A stretch of DNA of 46,548 bases, taken from the NCBI GenBank assembly GCA_030605565.1, contig JAUWIB010000039.1:1-46548 (forward strand), read 5' to 3'. This document shows, piece after piece, positions 17,230 to 26,226 of the stretch. The stretch's first letter is position 1. Each line of letters opens with the position of its first letter. Under the pieces are notes generated by a model. That model searched no databases. It had not been told where the DNA came from and was given only the letters and a program-made list of their open reading frames with translations. Source of the DNA: a bacterium (GTDB taxonomy: Bacteria > Zixibacteria > MSB-5A5 > GN15 > FEB-12). The translations under genes were made by a program, and so were the position numbers.

Positions 17230-18332
17230 ACCAAAACACTCCTTTCGCAAAGCCGAAACAACTCCTCGGCAACTCTTTGAGTACCGTAGCCGTCCACCAG
17301 TGCGCGCGCCTTTGCCGCCATCTGCACCCCGATAGCCGCGTCGCTCAGAAATGGCACGATGGCTTCAGCGATCATCTCCGCCGTCACTTCGCTCGACCTC
17401 CCCAGGTAGCGCGCAACGCCGTGTTCATCGGCGCCCTCGCCGATGGCTATCTGGTTTTCAGCAATGGCCGTAATCAGGGTGGGCAAACCAAGGCAGCATC
17501 TTTCATAGGTAGTCACACCCCCGGCCCCAAGTCCGAGACCGGCCCGGGCCATCAGTTCGGCCATGTTGTCCACCTGAGAGTGGTATGCCATACCGGGCAT
17601 CTGCCGACACGTCTTCTCGACTGCCGCTCGGTGAGGATTTGTCTGACCGACAACTACATCCGCTGTCAGATCATAGTCTCTCAGCATTGTCAGTGCTCTT
17701 ACTGCCTTGCCGGTCTCATCGGTGGGATCGCTCCCTCCAAAGAACAGAAACAACCGCCGCGAGTCCCGCGCTTGTTCACTCTCGGCTCGCATTCGCACGA
17801 ATTCCGGCCGCAGCAGAGCATAGCCGGGGCCGATCAGATTCCGGCAATCAGCCGGGACCAGTCCATCGTAGCAATTGTCTGAAGATGCCAGACGATTCTG
17901 ATCCAATAACAGGTCACAATCGTGCCGACGGTTGGCCAGATCATCAATGACCATAATCCGAGACACCAACGGCCTTGCGGCTATCTCCCATTCTGCACCC
18001 AACGCATAATGATCCACCACCAGCAGGTCGATGGATCGATTTCGACTTTTCAGCCAGGCGCCGGTCTCGAAGGCGTCCGTTTCAACCGAAGCCGCCAGCC
18101 AGCGCGCATATTCACTTTCGAAGACCTTGTCTGAATTGGCGGCGATGAACGGCAGGCGATGAACGCTGAACCCATGCTTCTCGATAACGTCGCTGATATT
18201 ACCCGCATGATCGCGAGAGATAAACGTGACGACGGCGCCTTTGTCTCGCAGTTGATCGGCCAGGGTCAGACAGCGCATAACGTGGCCGGTCCCGATATCG
18301 TGCGAGGCATCACAGCGAATTGCGACGTTCAC
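17226..18332 (-). CDS. pseG: UDP-2,4-diacetamido-2,4,6-trideoxy-altropyranose hydrolase, PseG-like
   Basis: About 368 residues. The opening NVAIRCDASHDIGTGHVMRC is the PseG signature of this GT-B-like nucleotide-sugar hydrolase, and RLFLFFGGSDPTDETGKAV and AGLGLGAGGVTTYERCCLGL follow in the usual order. PseG removes UDP before the PseI condensation. The length is that of PseG alone with no room for a fused PseH acetyltransferase domain. The track start (TTG 18335) is only 3 nt from AAGGAG; GTG at 18332 fits better. The natural substrate here may carry formyl rather than acetyl at N4, judging from the neighbours. Confidence 0.9.
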   Translation of the reverse strand: MNVAIRCDASHDIGTGHVMRCLTLADQLRDKGAVVTFISRDHAGNISDVIEKHGFSVHRLPFIAANSDKVFESEYARWLAASVETDAFETGAWLKSRNRSIDLLVVDHYALGAEWEIAARPLVSRIMVIDDLANRRHDCDLLLDQNRLASSDNCYDGLVPADCRNLIGPGYALLRPEFVRMRAESEQARDSRRLFLFFGGSDPTDETGKAVRALTMLRDYDLTADVVVGQTNPHRAAVEKTCRQMPGMAYHSQVDNMAELMARAGLGLGAGGVTTYERCCLGLPTLITAIAENQIAIGEGADEHGVARYLGRSSEVTAEMIAEAIVPFLSDAAIGVQMAAKARALVDGYGTQRVAEELFRLCERSVLV

Positions 18333-18349
18333 CAAGAACTCCTTCCCGA

Positions 18350-19690
18350 TCAGACTAACCGTTTGAATCCGGCCACGGCCTGCGGTCCGGCCAGACTTTT
18401 TTCCACCTCACCGTTCTTCAATAACGCCGCCAACTCCCCAAAGCACCGCTCCACGGCCTGTGAGTATGCGTTGACATGATCGTGAGTGTGGGCCAGCATC
18501 GAATAGAATGCGGTAGTGGCCAGGAACCCCTCTTCGAGCATCAACTGCACGAATTTCGCTTTGAGGGCGAGGCTGTTATCGTATTCAAAACTGAAATAAC
18601 TCAATGGCGGCAGACCACCCTCATGAACAGACAAACCGTGCCTGTCCGCCGCCGACCGCCAGGCCTGTTGAACGCGGCGACCTATGTCCATCAGATGCGA
18701 ACCGACATCGAGTCTTTGATGTTTCTCGATGGTGGCCAGAGCTGCCGTTGGTCCGATACGTTCGGTCCAGCAGGTGCTACTGATGAAGGTGCTTTGAGCC
18801 GCCTCCATCGCCTCACTGCGCCCGATGATGGCAGCGATTGGATAGCCGTTGCCGATTGCTTTCGAGAAGACCGCGATGTCCGGTTTGATGCCTAACTTGA
18901 GGTGCGCGCCTCCGGAGTTCATTCTGAAGCCGGCCGAGATTTCATCGATAACCAATAGCGCACCGGATTGTTTTGCCAGTTGCATGACACCTTCCCAGAA
19001 TCCATCGTCCGGTTGCACGGAGCGTATCGGTTCCATCACGAACGCCGCCAATTCGCCCCTGTTGTTTTCGACGATGGCTTCGAGTTCCTCAAGATGGTTG
19101 TACCTGAATGGCAGGCTGGTACCGGTCAACCCGCGCGGAACACCGCGTGGATCAAGACCGGGGAGCAGGTGTTCACCCAGTGCGTTTTCGGTGCCGAGGT
19201 TGGCGGCAAGATACCAATCATGCCAACCGTGATATCCACAGAAAGCTATCTTGTCACGTCCGGTGTGAGCGCGGGCGATACGTACCGCAATCGCCATCGC
19301 TTCACCGCCGGTGCGGGCAAAACGGACCATCTGCGCCCACGGATGGATATCGCACAGCAACTCGGCCAGTTCCACATCCTCGGGACAGTTCAGTGAACAA
19401 CTGGCGCCGGCATCTATCGCCGCGCGCACGGCGGCATCGACATCGGGGTCGGCATACCCGAGCACATTCGCTCCAATGCCGCCGATGCTCATATCGATAT
19501 AGTGATTGGCGTCGAGATCCCAGACTTCGGCCCCACGCGCTTTGCTGAAGTAGCCCGGCCACACGTCGGGCGCGAACTGATCGGGACGTTTCGACAACAG
19601 TTGGCTCAACCCGGGAATGATCTTCTTGCCGCGCTCTTGAAGAGCCAGACTCCTGGTACGACTAACGCCAGCTTTGCAACTCACATTCAT
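18350..19690 (-). CDS. Class III PLP aminotransferase, HemL-like
   Basis: The 446-residue product is related to glutamate-1-semialdehyde aminomutase: WDLDANHYIDMSIGGIGANV, FARTGGEAMAIAVRIARAHT, DEISAGFR at 249-256 and the PLP lysine K277 in AVFSKAIGNGYPIA. It sits inside the pseudaminic block between pseG and pseF, so it is very unlikely to be the haem-pathway enzyme. HemL-like paralogues are found in several nonulosonic-acid loci, where the job is not settled. It could act on a sugar or a small acyl group. AAGG precedes the ATG; pseF ends 8 nt upstream. Confidence 0.82.
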   Translation of the reverse strand: MNVSCKAGVSRTRSLALQERGKKIIPGLSQLLSKRPDQFAPDVWPGYFSKARGAEVWDLDANHYIDMSIGGIGANVLGYADPDVDAAVRAAIDAGASCSLNCPEDVELAELLCDIHPWAQMVRFARTGGEAMAIAVRIARAHTGRDKIAFCGYHGWHDWYLAANLGTENALGEHLLPGLDPRGVPRGLTGTSLPFRYNHLEELEAIVENNRGELAAFVMEPIRSVQPDDGFWEGVMQLAKQSGALLVIDEISAGFRMNSGGAHLKLGIKPDIAVFSKAIGNGYPIAAIIGRSEAMEAAQSTFISSTCWTERIGPTAALATIEKHQRLDVGSHLMDIGRRVQQAWRSAADRHGLSVHEGGLPPLSYFSFEYDNSLALKAKFVQLMLEEGFLATTAFYSMLAHTHDHVNAYSQAVERCFGELAALLKNGEVEKSLAGPQAVAGFKRLV

Positions 19691-19698
19691 AAGAGACC

Positions 19699-20451
19699 TT
19701 AGGTATTGTCATCCATTATCGACTTTGTAAATCCTTCGTTGCGTTCAAAATCGGCGTTCAGTTTGCACAGGTCCGGACGCCTTTCCAACAACGAGCAAAT
19801 CTGCGACATCGAGAAACCGGAATCGGTCGGATACAACGCCTCATAAACTTTCGTGATGAACTCAAAATCCTCCGGTTCATCCACCGTCCATCGCAAGTGA
19901 CAAAGGTCTGTGTCGTTGGCGAAGTTGACAAGTTTGAAACGCTGCGGTTGTTGCCAGATAAACGGCGTCACATGTTCGCGCTGTGAAGGCAGCTTGGCTT
20001 CTCGCCACGCCTGCTCCAGACAATCGAAACGCATGACTTCTACATCTATTCCGTCGGGAAATGTGGGCGGGTTGATGTTGGAGGCGTAGTCGCAGTCTCC
20101 TGATCGATAGCAATCAATGACGGCATCGATCACTTGCGGATCGGCAACCGGGCAATCGCCGGTAAGCCGCACGATGTGGTCAGCCTGATAGCGCCGGGCC
20201 GCCTGGTAGAACCGATCAAGCACGTCATCAAGACTGCCGCAGTAGCATTCGATACCGAACTCTCGGCACATGTCTACCAGTTGCCGATCCTCAGGCTGGT
20301 CACTGGTGGCAACTATCAGACGGTCAATGCTTTTTGCCAGCTTCACTCGTTCCAGTTGGCGCCATAACATCGGACGTCCCAGAATCGGCATGAGAACCTT
20401 TCCCGGCAAACGCGTCGACGACAGACGGGCCTGGACAATCGCAAGAACCAT
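19699..20451 (-). CDS. pseF: CMP-pseudaminic acid cytidylyltransferase-like, PseF/SpsF
   Basis: The 250-residue product starts with the nucleotidyltransferase motif AIVQARLSSTRLPGKVL and has HIVRLTGDCPVADP and RWTVDEPEDFEF. This is the SpsF/PseF type of cytidylyltransferase that activates the nonulosonic acid with CMP. SpsF-like proteins are also found in other pathways, so PseF rests partly on context. Start ATG is preceded by GGAGG eight nt upstream, and the AKR gene ends 3 nt before it. Confidence 0.84.
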   Translation of the reverse strand: MVLAIVQARLSSTRLPGKVLMPILGRPMLWRQLERVKLAKSIDRLIVATSDQPEDRQLVDMCREFGIECYCGSLDDVLDRFYQAARRYQADHIVRLTGDCPVADPQVIDAVIDCYRSGDCDYASNINPPTFPDGIDVEVMRFDCLEQAWREAKLPSQREHVTPFIWQQPQRFKLVNFANDTDLCHLRWTVDEPEDFEFITKVYEALYPTDSGFSMSQICSLLERRPDLCKLNADFERNEGFTKSIMDDNT

Positions 20452-20454
20452 TGA

Positions 20455-21396
20455 TTACCTCCGACCGGCAGTTGCCGTTTGTTTCAATCGCCACTGTGAT
20501 GGATTCACGTAGTGCGGATCATTGACGGCCCATCGGCTGAAATCGATCTCCGGGAAATCGCGGCGCATCGAGGCAACACAAATATCCTCAAGCTCCTGTC
20601 GGGAACAGACGCCTACTATGACCGTATCGATTTGTGACAGGCCGAGGGCAAAGCGAAGCGCCCCTTCCAACGGCGTAGCGCCGGTTCGTTTTATACCGTC
20701 CCGGTAGCTCTCGATACAGTCTCGCACTGGGTCGAAGTAGGCATCAAGCGCCTGTGGCTCCATCAACAGCAGCCCCTGCAGGAACACCGAGCGGGCATGG
20801 ACCTCCACCCCCATTTGGTGCAGGCGGTCGAGTCGACCGTCGGCGATCAGTCGCTGGTCCAGCACGTTCAAAGGGAGTTGCACCAGGTCCGGGGTGAACA
20901 GGTCAAGAACGGAATCGAGTTGGGCCCCGGTGTAAACTGACACGCCGATCCTGGTTACGCGACCTGAGTCCCGAACTCGCCGGAGCGCGTCGATCAAAAG
21001 CTGGCCACCTGGTTTCAGCAGATCGTCGGCATCATGGATAAGCAAGCCATAAACGCTTTGCTGCTGGAGACGCTGCAGGGAACGATCAAATGTGCCGGTG
21101 AGATCAGCCGCATCGTTCTCGGTGATTCGATCACCCGCCGCCCTGGGAGTCTTGGTGATTATGTGAAACGGATGTTCGGGTCCGAGAATCCGCCCCAGCG
21201 TCTCCTCACTGACACCGTAAAGAGCCGCCGTATCCAGCACCGTAATACCTAAAGTAGCGGCCCGACCGACTATTTGCTCTACCTCGTCAAAGGGAACGCG
21301 ACCGTTTGGGTTGGCGATTCCGTAGTCAAGTCCGAATTGCACGGTACCGAGACCGATTTTCGCGGTACTGTTTTCATGGGGCGTCACGGTGGTCAT
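20455..21396 (-). CDS. Aldo/keto reductase
   Basis: The 313-residue product has the (alpha/beta)8 AKR features: KIGLGTVQFGLDYGIAN at the start, DTAALYG with the catalytic-type Asp and Tyr near residue 55-61, and GVSVYTGAQLDSVLD. Members of this type recur next to SpsF-like cytidylyltransferases and HemL-like aminotransferases in surface-sugar loci. It would use NAD(P)H to reduce a carbonyl; the substrate is unknown. Its ATG lies 23 nt inside the end of pseC, with AGGGGA just before, so it is tightly coupled. Confidence 0.85.
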   Translation of the reverse strand: MTTVTPHENSTAKIGLGTVQFGLDYGIANPNGRVPFDEVEQIVGRAATLGITVLDTAALYGVSEETLGRILGPEHPFHIITKTPRAAGDRITENDAADLTGTFDRSLQRLQQQSVYGLLIHDADDLLKPGGQLLIDALRRVRDSGRVTRIGVSVYTGAQLDSVLDLFTPDLVQLPLNVLDQRLIADGRLDRLHQMGVEVHARSVFLQGLLLMEPQALDAYFDPVRDCIESYRDGIKRTGATPLEGALRFALGLSQIDTVIVGVCSRQELEDICVASMRRDFPEIDFSRWAVNDPHYVNPSQWRLKQTATAGRR

Positions 21397-22624
21397 TCCC
21401 CTGGTTGAGAATGCGGTGCAGCTCGTCGATCACACGTTCACAGTCGGATTCGTTCAAGTCGGGATACATGGGCAGACTCAAGGCCCGCGCGTAATACCGA
21501 TCGGTGTTCGGCATATCGCCGGGACGACCGCCGTATAGCTTTCGATAGTATGGTTGCAGATAGATCGGGATGTAGTGTACCTGGGTGCCGATGCCGGCTG
21601 CTTTTAGTCGATGCATTACGCTGGCGCGATCAATTCCGAAATGCTCGAACTCCACCTGAATGACGAAAAGATGATAGGCGTTAGTGACGCCGGGGCATTG
21701 CGCAAGCGGGCGTAGCACCGAACTGTCGAATCGGTCGGCTATCAGGTGGCGATAATGCGTCGCCAGTTTGTTTCTGGTTTGCACTGACCAATCAAGTCTC
21801 TTCAATTGGCTGGCACCGAGCGTGGCTTGAATATCGGTCAAACGGTAGTTGTGCCCCAACTGCTGCATCTCGTAGTACCACGGGTTGTCATCGCCGGAGG
21901 ACGCCATCGCCATATCTGAGTTTACGAAGTCACATTTCTGCATCCCATGGTTCCGCAGTAACCGTAGTCGTTCCGCCAGAACCGGATCATCGGTAGAAAC
22001 CGCGCCACCTTCCCCCATGGCCACATGCTTAACGGGATGAAACGAGAAAACGGCCGCATCGTTGTGTTGCCCGCTGCCGACGCGATACGAGGCACTTTTG
22101 TGTTGGTAGGCGGCTCCGAGAGCATGACAGGCATCGCTGACGACATACGCGCCGTGTGCAGTCGCCAATTCGTGGAGTCTCACCAGATCGACCGGCTGAC
22201 CGGCGAAATGAACGGGTATGACACCCTTGATTTCGTGATCGGTATCGGCTGTCAGCATATCGGACAGCAAGGTGAGGTCCATCAATCCGGTCTCCGGGTC
22301 GATGTCGATAAAGCGAACATCCGCACCCACGAACCGAGCACAATTAGCCGAAGATAGAAAACTGTTGGCGCTGGTGACGACCACATCTCCGGGTCCGATG
22401 CCTAATGCCAACATCGTCAAGTGCAGCGCCGCCGTACCGTTGGCACAAGCCACCGCCTCAGCAACGCCGACGTAATCAGCAAGTTTTCGCTCGAAAGCAG
22501 GAATAGCCGGCCCCTGGGTCCACCAGTCGGAACGCAGGACATCAACCACCGCCTGGATATCTTCTTCATCGACATGCTGGCGCCCGTAGGGCAAGAACGG
22601 TAGCTGTGTGGTGACACACGTCAT
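21374..22624 (-). CDS. pseC: UDP-4-amino-4,6-dideoxy-N-acetyl-altrosamine transaminase
   Basis: The 416-residue DegT/DnrJ/EryC1 family protein begins LPYGRQHVDEEDIQAVVDVL, the PseC start, and carries ANGTAALHLTMLALGIGPGD and the PLP lysine K199 in FSFHPVKHVAMGEGG. It aminates C4 of the keto sugar made by PseB. The ATG overlaps the pseB stop (ATGA). The 4-amine it produces is the position that PseH acetylates in the standard pathway; that gene is missing here. Confidence 0.92.
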   Translation of the reverse strand: MTCVTTQLPFLPYGRQHVDEEDIQAVVDVLRSDWWTQGPAIPAFERKLADYVGVAEAVACANGTAALHLTMLALGIGPGDVVVTSANSFLSSANCARFVGADVRFIDIDPETGLMDLTLLSDMLTADTDHEIKGVIPVHFAGQPVDLVRLHELATAHGAYVVSDACHALGAAYQHKSASYRVGSGQHNDAAVFSFHPVKHVAMGEGGAVSTDDPVLAERLRLLRNHGMQKCDFVNSDMAMASSGDDNPWYYEMQQLGHNYRLTDIQATLGASQLKRLDWSVQTRNKLATHYRHLIADRFDSSVLRPLAQCPGVTNAYHLFVIQVEFEHFGIDRASVMHRLKAAGIGTQVHYIPIYLQPYYRKLYGGRPGDMPNTDRYYARALSLPMYPDLNESDCERVIDELHRILNQGNDHRDAP

Positions 22625-23721
22625 ACTTTGGCCGCTGCGACCGCCTGAAGGTCCTCCCGGATCGTCTTCAGCGACATCGCGCGATGGCCCTCGTGTTTGG
22701 GAGGATCGTCACCGGCAGCAAAGTTGGGATCGATGTGTTCCCTGATCAACCGCCGCAATTGCTCGACGTTGAGCCATTCTGAGTTGGTGCCGCTGGAATA
22801 CGAAAAACCCGGACGACAGCGACTGCCGCCGAACGTTTCCAGATATTGTGACACATCCCAGAGTCTCATTGAAGGCAGAATGACGAAGTGGTTCTCGAAT
22901 TCCAGGCTGGCCAGCGCATCGGTCTCCGTTATCATTTCCTCGTGCAGCTTCTCCCCCGGACGGATACCGATCACCTCCTGTCGACAATCCGGTGCGATAG
23001 CCTCGGCCAGATCGGTGATGCGATAGCTGGGAATCTTGGGAACATATAATTCGCCGCCCCACATGTGAGCAAGGGCATACAGAACCCGCTCTACCGCTTC
23101 CTGCAAAGTGATGTTAAATCGCGTCATGCGCGGGTCGGTGATGGGGATGACGCCCTCGGACCGCTTGTTAAGGAAGAACGGGATGACACTTCCCCGACTA
23201 CCCATGACATTGCCGTAGCGCACAACGGAGAACTTGAGATCGCGATCCCCTTTGAAGTTGTTGGCCGAAACAAACATCTTGTCCGAGCAGAGCTTGGTAG
23301 CGCCATAGAGGTTGATCGGCGCCGCCGCCTTGTCGGTGCTCAGCGCCACGACTTTCCGGACGTTGCGGTCGATGCAGGCATCGATCACGTTGGCCGCGCC
23401 GGTGACGTTGGTCTTGACGGCTTCGAACGGATTATACTCGGCTGCCGGTACTTGCTTTAGTGCGGCGGCGTGCACAACGATGTCAATGCCCTCCAAGGCC
23501 CTGTATAAGCGTTCCTTGTCGCGCACGTCGCCGATGAAATAGCGCATTTGGTGATATTTCGATTCCGGAAACTGCTGGCTCATATCGAACTGTTTCAGTT
23601 CATCGCGGGAGTAAATGACCAGCCTTCGGATATCGGGGTAACGAGTGAGGACCGTTCGCGTAAACTCTTTGCCGAAAGAACCGGTTCCACCCGTCACGAG
23701 TATTGACTTCCCTGTCAACAT
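22621..23721 (-). CDS. pseB: UDP-N-acetylglucosamine 4,6-dehydratase (inverting)
   Basis: The 366-residue SDR has the glycine motif GGTGSFGKEF (11-20), STDKA at 128-132 and YGATK at 139-143. These match FlaA1/PseB-type dehydratases, which make the 4-keto-6-deoxy-L-arabino sugar from UDP-GlcNAc. The protein is about 30 residues longer than compact PseB proteins; the extra C-terminal part (EWLNVEQLRRLIREHIDP) resembles the tail of CapD-like homologues. It is the first gene of the pseudaminic block and follows a 259-bp gap, so a promoter there is likely. Confidence 0.92.
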   Translation of the reverse strand: MLTGKSILVTGGTGSFGKEFTRTVLTRYPDIRRLVIYSRDELKQFDMSQQFPESKYHQMRYFIGDVRDKERLYRALEGIDIVVHAAALKQVPAAEYNPFEAVKTNVTGAANVIDACIDRNVRKVVALSTDKAAAPINLYGATKLCSDKMFVSANNFKGDRDLKFSVVRYGNVMGSRGSVIPFFLNKRSEGVIPITDPRMTRFNITLQEAVERVLYALAHMWGGELYVPKIPSYRITDLAEAIAPDCRQEVIGIRPGEKLHEEMITETDALASLEFENHFVILPSMRLWDVSQYLETFGGSRCRPGFSYSSGTNSEWLNVEQLRRLIREHIDPNFAAGDDPPKHEGHRAMSLKTIREDLQAVAAAKV

Positions 23722-23980
23722 AGCACGTCATCCCTGTTCGCGGAGCCGCCGTCGTGCCGTTGGCTCTCATTTATGGCAACTGCGGTCGGCGTCGCAAGCG
23801 ATCACCGGCACCTGTACGCTCCGGTCATAAACAAAACGTGTGCCGAGCGGGCTAAGTGGCGGCAGGACAAGTTATTGCGATATCAACCGCGGTGAGAAAT
23901 GTCGCCCAATTGGAAAATAGATTCCCGCCCAATGGGCAAACTGTTCCAGAGTGGCTGATGCGGGTAAGAGCGATCAAGCT
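23722..23980. other. Intergenic gap between rmlC and pseB
   Basis: No coding frame looks real here. It holds an imperfect inverted repeat (gcccaattgg ... cccaatgggc, about 23904-23937) that could form a terminator-like stem for the rml operon, but no T-run follows. A weak minus-strand promoter-like pair, TTGCGA then CATAAA at 16 nt, lies about 40 nt upstream of pseB. The gap separates the rhamnose and pseudaminic modules. Confidence 0.4.
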
Positions 23981-24448
23981 TCAATCAAGTTGGAATGGAG
24001 ACTCGGGGTCGTCCTCGTGCCGGATCTCGTCGACCGGTTGGCGCTTGCCTTCGCCGGCATAGAGTCGGTTGGGCGCATTGAAGACTAACCCGTCGATATC
24101 TCCGATATTGCGATAGGCGTGCACCACGCCGGGCGGCACAATGACCAGAGCGTGATCATTTTCGCCCACGTCAAGAACAGCTTTTTGGCCAAAGGTGGGC
24201 GATTGCCGACGGTTGTCCCACAGGTAGAGACGAAATGTGGACGGTCCGAGAAAGCAGAAAAGATCGGTTTGTTCGGCATGTTCATGCGGACCGCGGGCGA
24301 CGTCAGGCCTGGTGACTGAAATATACGCCATGGCCGGAAAGCAATCGGCATCCATTTCATCGTGACGGAACAGTTCCGCCAGCCAACCGCGGTTATCGTG
24401 GTGCTTACTGATCTCGTTTATGACAACGCCATCTATATTACAGTTCAC
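23981..24448 (-). CDS. rmlC: dTDP-4-dehydrorhamnose 3,5-epimerase family protein
   Basis: About 155 residues. A cupin of the short RmlC type: DGVVINEISKHHDNRGWLAE, then ARGPHEHAEQTDLFCFLG and VIVPPGVVHAYRNIG. The His-rich cupin motif is there. It is shorter than the 180-residue E. coli RmlC but the right size for the compact form. The track start is inside rmlD; GTG at 24448, preceded by AAGGAG and overlapping the rmlD stop by 11 nt, is better. In the context of rmlB, rmlA and rmlD it should do the epimerisation step of dTDP-L-rhamnose synthesis. Confidence 0.82.
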   Translation of the reverse strand: MNCNIDGVVINEISKHHDNRGWLAELFRHDEMDADCFPAMAYISVTRPDVARGPHEHAEQTDLFCFLGPSTFRLYLWDNRRQSPTFGQKAVLDVGENDHALVIVPPGVVHAYRNIGDIDGLVFNAPNRLYAGEGKRQPVDEIRHEDDPESPFQLD

Positions 24449-25334
24449 AGAGTATCTCCTTACTATGCTCGTGCAAGAACGTCTCAAGGGGTGTTTTCCA
24501 GTCCGGCATCACGTTCAGCCCGGCCTCATTCAGACGTTGATTGGACAAGGTGGATCGCTTGGGACGTGGCGCCGGTCGTGGGAACTCGTCGCTGGTACAT
24601 GCTTCTACCACAACGTCTATGTCCATGGCTGCAAAGATCGCTTGCGCCAATCCATACCAGGAGGTCTCACCCCCGGACGTGGCGTGAAACAGGCCTGTAT
24701 GCCGACCCGACAGAACCGCCCGGGTCTGCCTGGCAATATCCATCGTCCAGCAGGGGGCGCCGAGTTGGTCATCCACTACCTTGAGGGGTGCAATCTCTCG
24801 TCCTCCATGCCGGTCACGCCTCTGCTGAAAACCGAGCTTGATCATGGTCTTGACAAAGTTGCGTCCGTGCCGTCCGTACAGCCAGGCAATACGTAGTATT
24901 ACGTAATCGTCCAGCGCGTTTTGCACTGCCTGCTCGCCGGCCAGTTTGCTTTGCCCGTAAACCGTCTGTGGATTGGTTTGGTCGTCTTCAGTATACGGAC
25001 GATCAGCATTGCCGTCAAAGACATAATCGGTCGAATAGTACACTATCCGGGCTCCGACTTTGCGACAGGCCAATGCTATATTCTCGGCGCCGTCCGCGTT
25101 TACAGCCATAGCCAATTCCCTGTTTCCCTCGCACCCGTCAACGTCGGTGTATGCTGCTGCGTGTAAGACTGTGCCTGGATCGGCTTTTCGGATGGCCTCA
25201 AGAGTACGCTCACGATCCCGAATGTCTAATTCATCCAGGTCGACACCACGAACTGAATGATCCGCTGAAAACGATGCGACCAAATCGCGACCAAGTTGCC
25301 CGCGGCAACCGGTGACCATAATGTCACAAGCCAC
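24438..25334 (-). CDS. rmlD: dTDP-4-dehydrorhamnose reductase
   Basis: About 298 residues: Rossmann motif [26 protein letters not shown] and the catalytic YGQSK. It performs the last, NAD(P)H-dependent step to dTDP-L-rhamnose. The track ORF (start 25550) has a 72-residue front that is rmlA in another frame. GTG at 25334 with GAGG six nt upstream overlaps the rmlA end by 11 nt; ATG at 25319 is the alternative. Confidence 0.92.
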   Translation of the reverse strand: MACDIMVTGCRGQLGRDLVASFSADHSVRGVDLDELDIRDRERTLEAIRKADPGTVLHAAAYTDVDGCEGNRELAMAVNADGAENIALACRKVGARIVYYSTDYVFDGNADRPYTEDDQTNPQTVYGQSKLAGEQAVQNALDDYVILRIAWLYGRHGRNFVKTMIKLGFQQRRDRHGGREIAPLKVVDDQLGAPCWTMDIARQTRAVLSGRHTGLFHATSGGETSWYGLAQAIFAAMDIDVVVEACTSDEFPRPAPRPKRSTLSNQRLNEAGLNVMPDWKTPLETFLHEHSKEILCEL

Positions 25335-26214
25335 TGTCGACCTCGGTGATGACCTCGGCCAGGTATTTTTTGTAGGCATTGTCGACCATATTGTCCAGTA
25401 CTGTCTGCACCTGCGAGCGATTGATGAAACGCATACGGTAGGCGATCTCTTCGATGCAGGCGATTTTCTGTCCCTGCCGCCGCTCAATAGTCGCAATGAA
25501 ATTCCCGGCATCCAGCATGCTTTCGTAGGTTCCGGTGTCCAGCCAGGCAATGCCGCGCCCTAACCGCACTACTTTCAGGCCACCCTGCGCAAGATAGGCG
25601 CGATTGACATCGGTGATTTCAAGTTCGCCCCGCGCCGACGGTTTGAGTGACCGGGCGATCTCGACCACATCGGAATCGTACAGGTACAATCCGGTAACGG
25701 CGTAGTTAGACTTCGGCTGTTTCGGCTTCTCTTCGACAGAAACCACCCGACCTTCGGCGTCCCACTCGACCACACCATACCGCTCGGGATCACGGACGTA
25801 ATAGCCGAACACCATCGCTCCCTCACGAAACGAGTTCGCAGCGCGCAGGAAGTCATAGGCGCCGTAAAAGATGTTGTCGCCCAAGATCAGCGCTACCGGA
25901 TCATGGCCGATGAACTCCTCGCCGATCAGAAAGGCCTGAGCGATCCCCTTTGGCTGCTCTTGCACACGATAAGTGATGTTCAGGCCAAGCGAACGCCCAT
26001 CACCAAACAGCGCCTCAAATCGCGGCGTATCCTCGGGCGTCGAGATCAGCAATATCTCTGTAATACCGAATAACATCAACGTCGACAGCGGATAGTAAAT
26101 CATCGGTTTGTCATACACCGGGAGGAGTTGTTTGCAGACCACGTGCGTGGCCGGAAAGAGTCTCGTACCGCTGCCGCCGGCCAGTATTATTCCTTTGTTC
26201 AACACTTGATTCAT
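25324..26214 (-). CDS. rmlA: Glucose-1-phosphate thymidylyltransferase
   Basis: The 296-residue product has the signature [20 protein letters not shown] followed by [17 protein letters not shown], the nucleotide and sugar-phosphate site of RmlA. Length equals the family norm (about 290). It makes dTDP-glucose, feeding rmlB. AAGGA lies nine nt before the ATG. rmlB ends 12 nt upstream. Confidence 0.96.
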   Translation of the reverse strand: MNQVLNKGIILAGGSGTRLFPATHVVCKQLLPVYDKPMIYYPLSTLMLFGITEILLISTPEDTPRFEALFGDGRSLGLNITYRVQEQPKGIAQAFLIGEEFIGHDPVALILGDNIFYGAYDFLRAANSFREGAMVFGYYVRDPERYGVVEWDAEGRVVSVEEKPKQPKSNYAVTGLYLYDSDVVEIARSLKPSARGELEITDVNRAYLAQGGLKVVRLGRGIAWLDTGTYESMLDAGNFIATIERRQGQKIACIEEIAYRMRFINRSQVQTVLDNMVDNAYKKYLAEVITEVDSGL

Positions 26215-26226
26215 CGGAGATTATCC

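Noticed and set aside
25335-25550. Upstream extension of the rmlD ORF
   Set aside because: It is rmlA in another frame and does not resemble an RmlD N-terminus.
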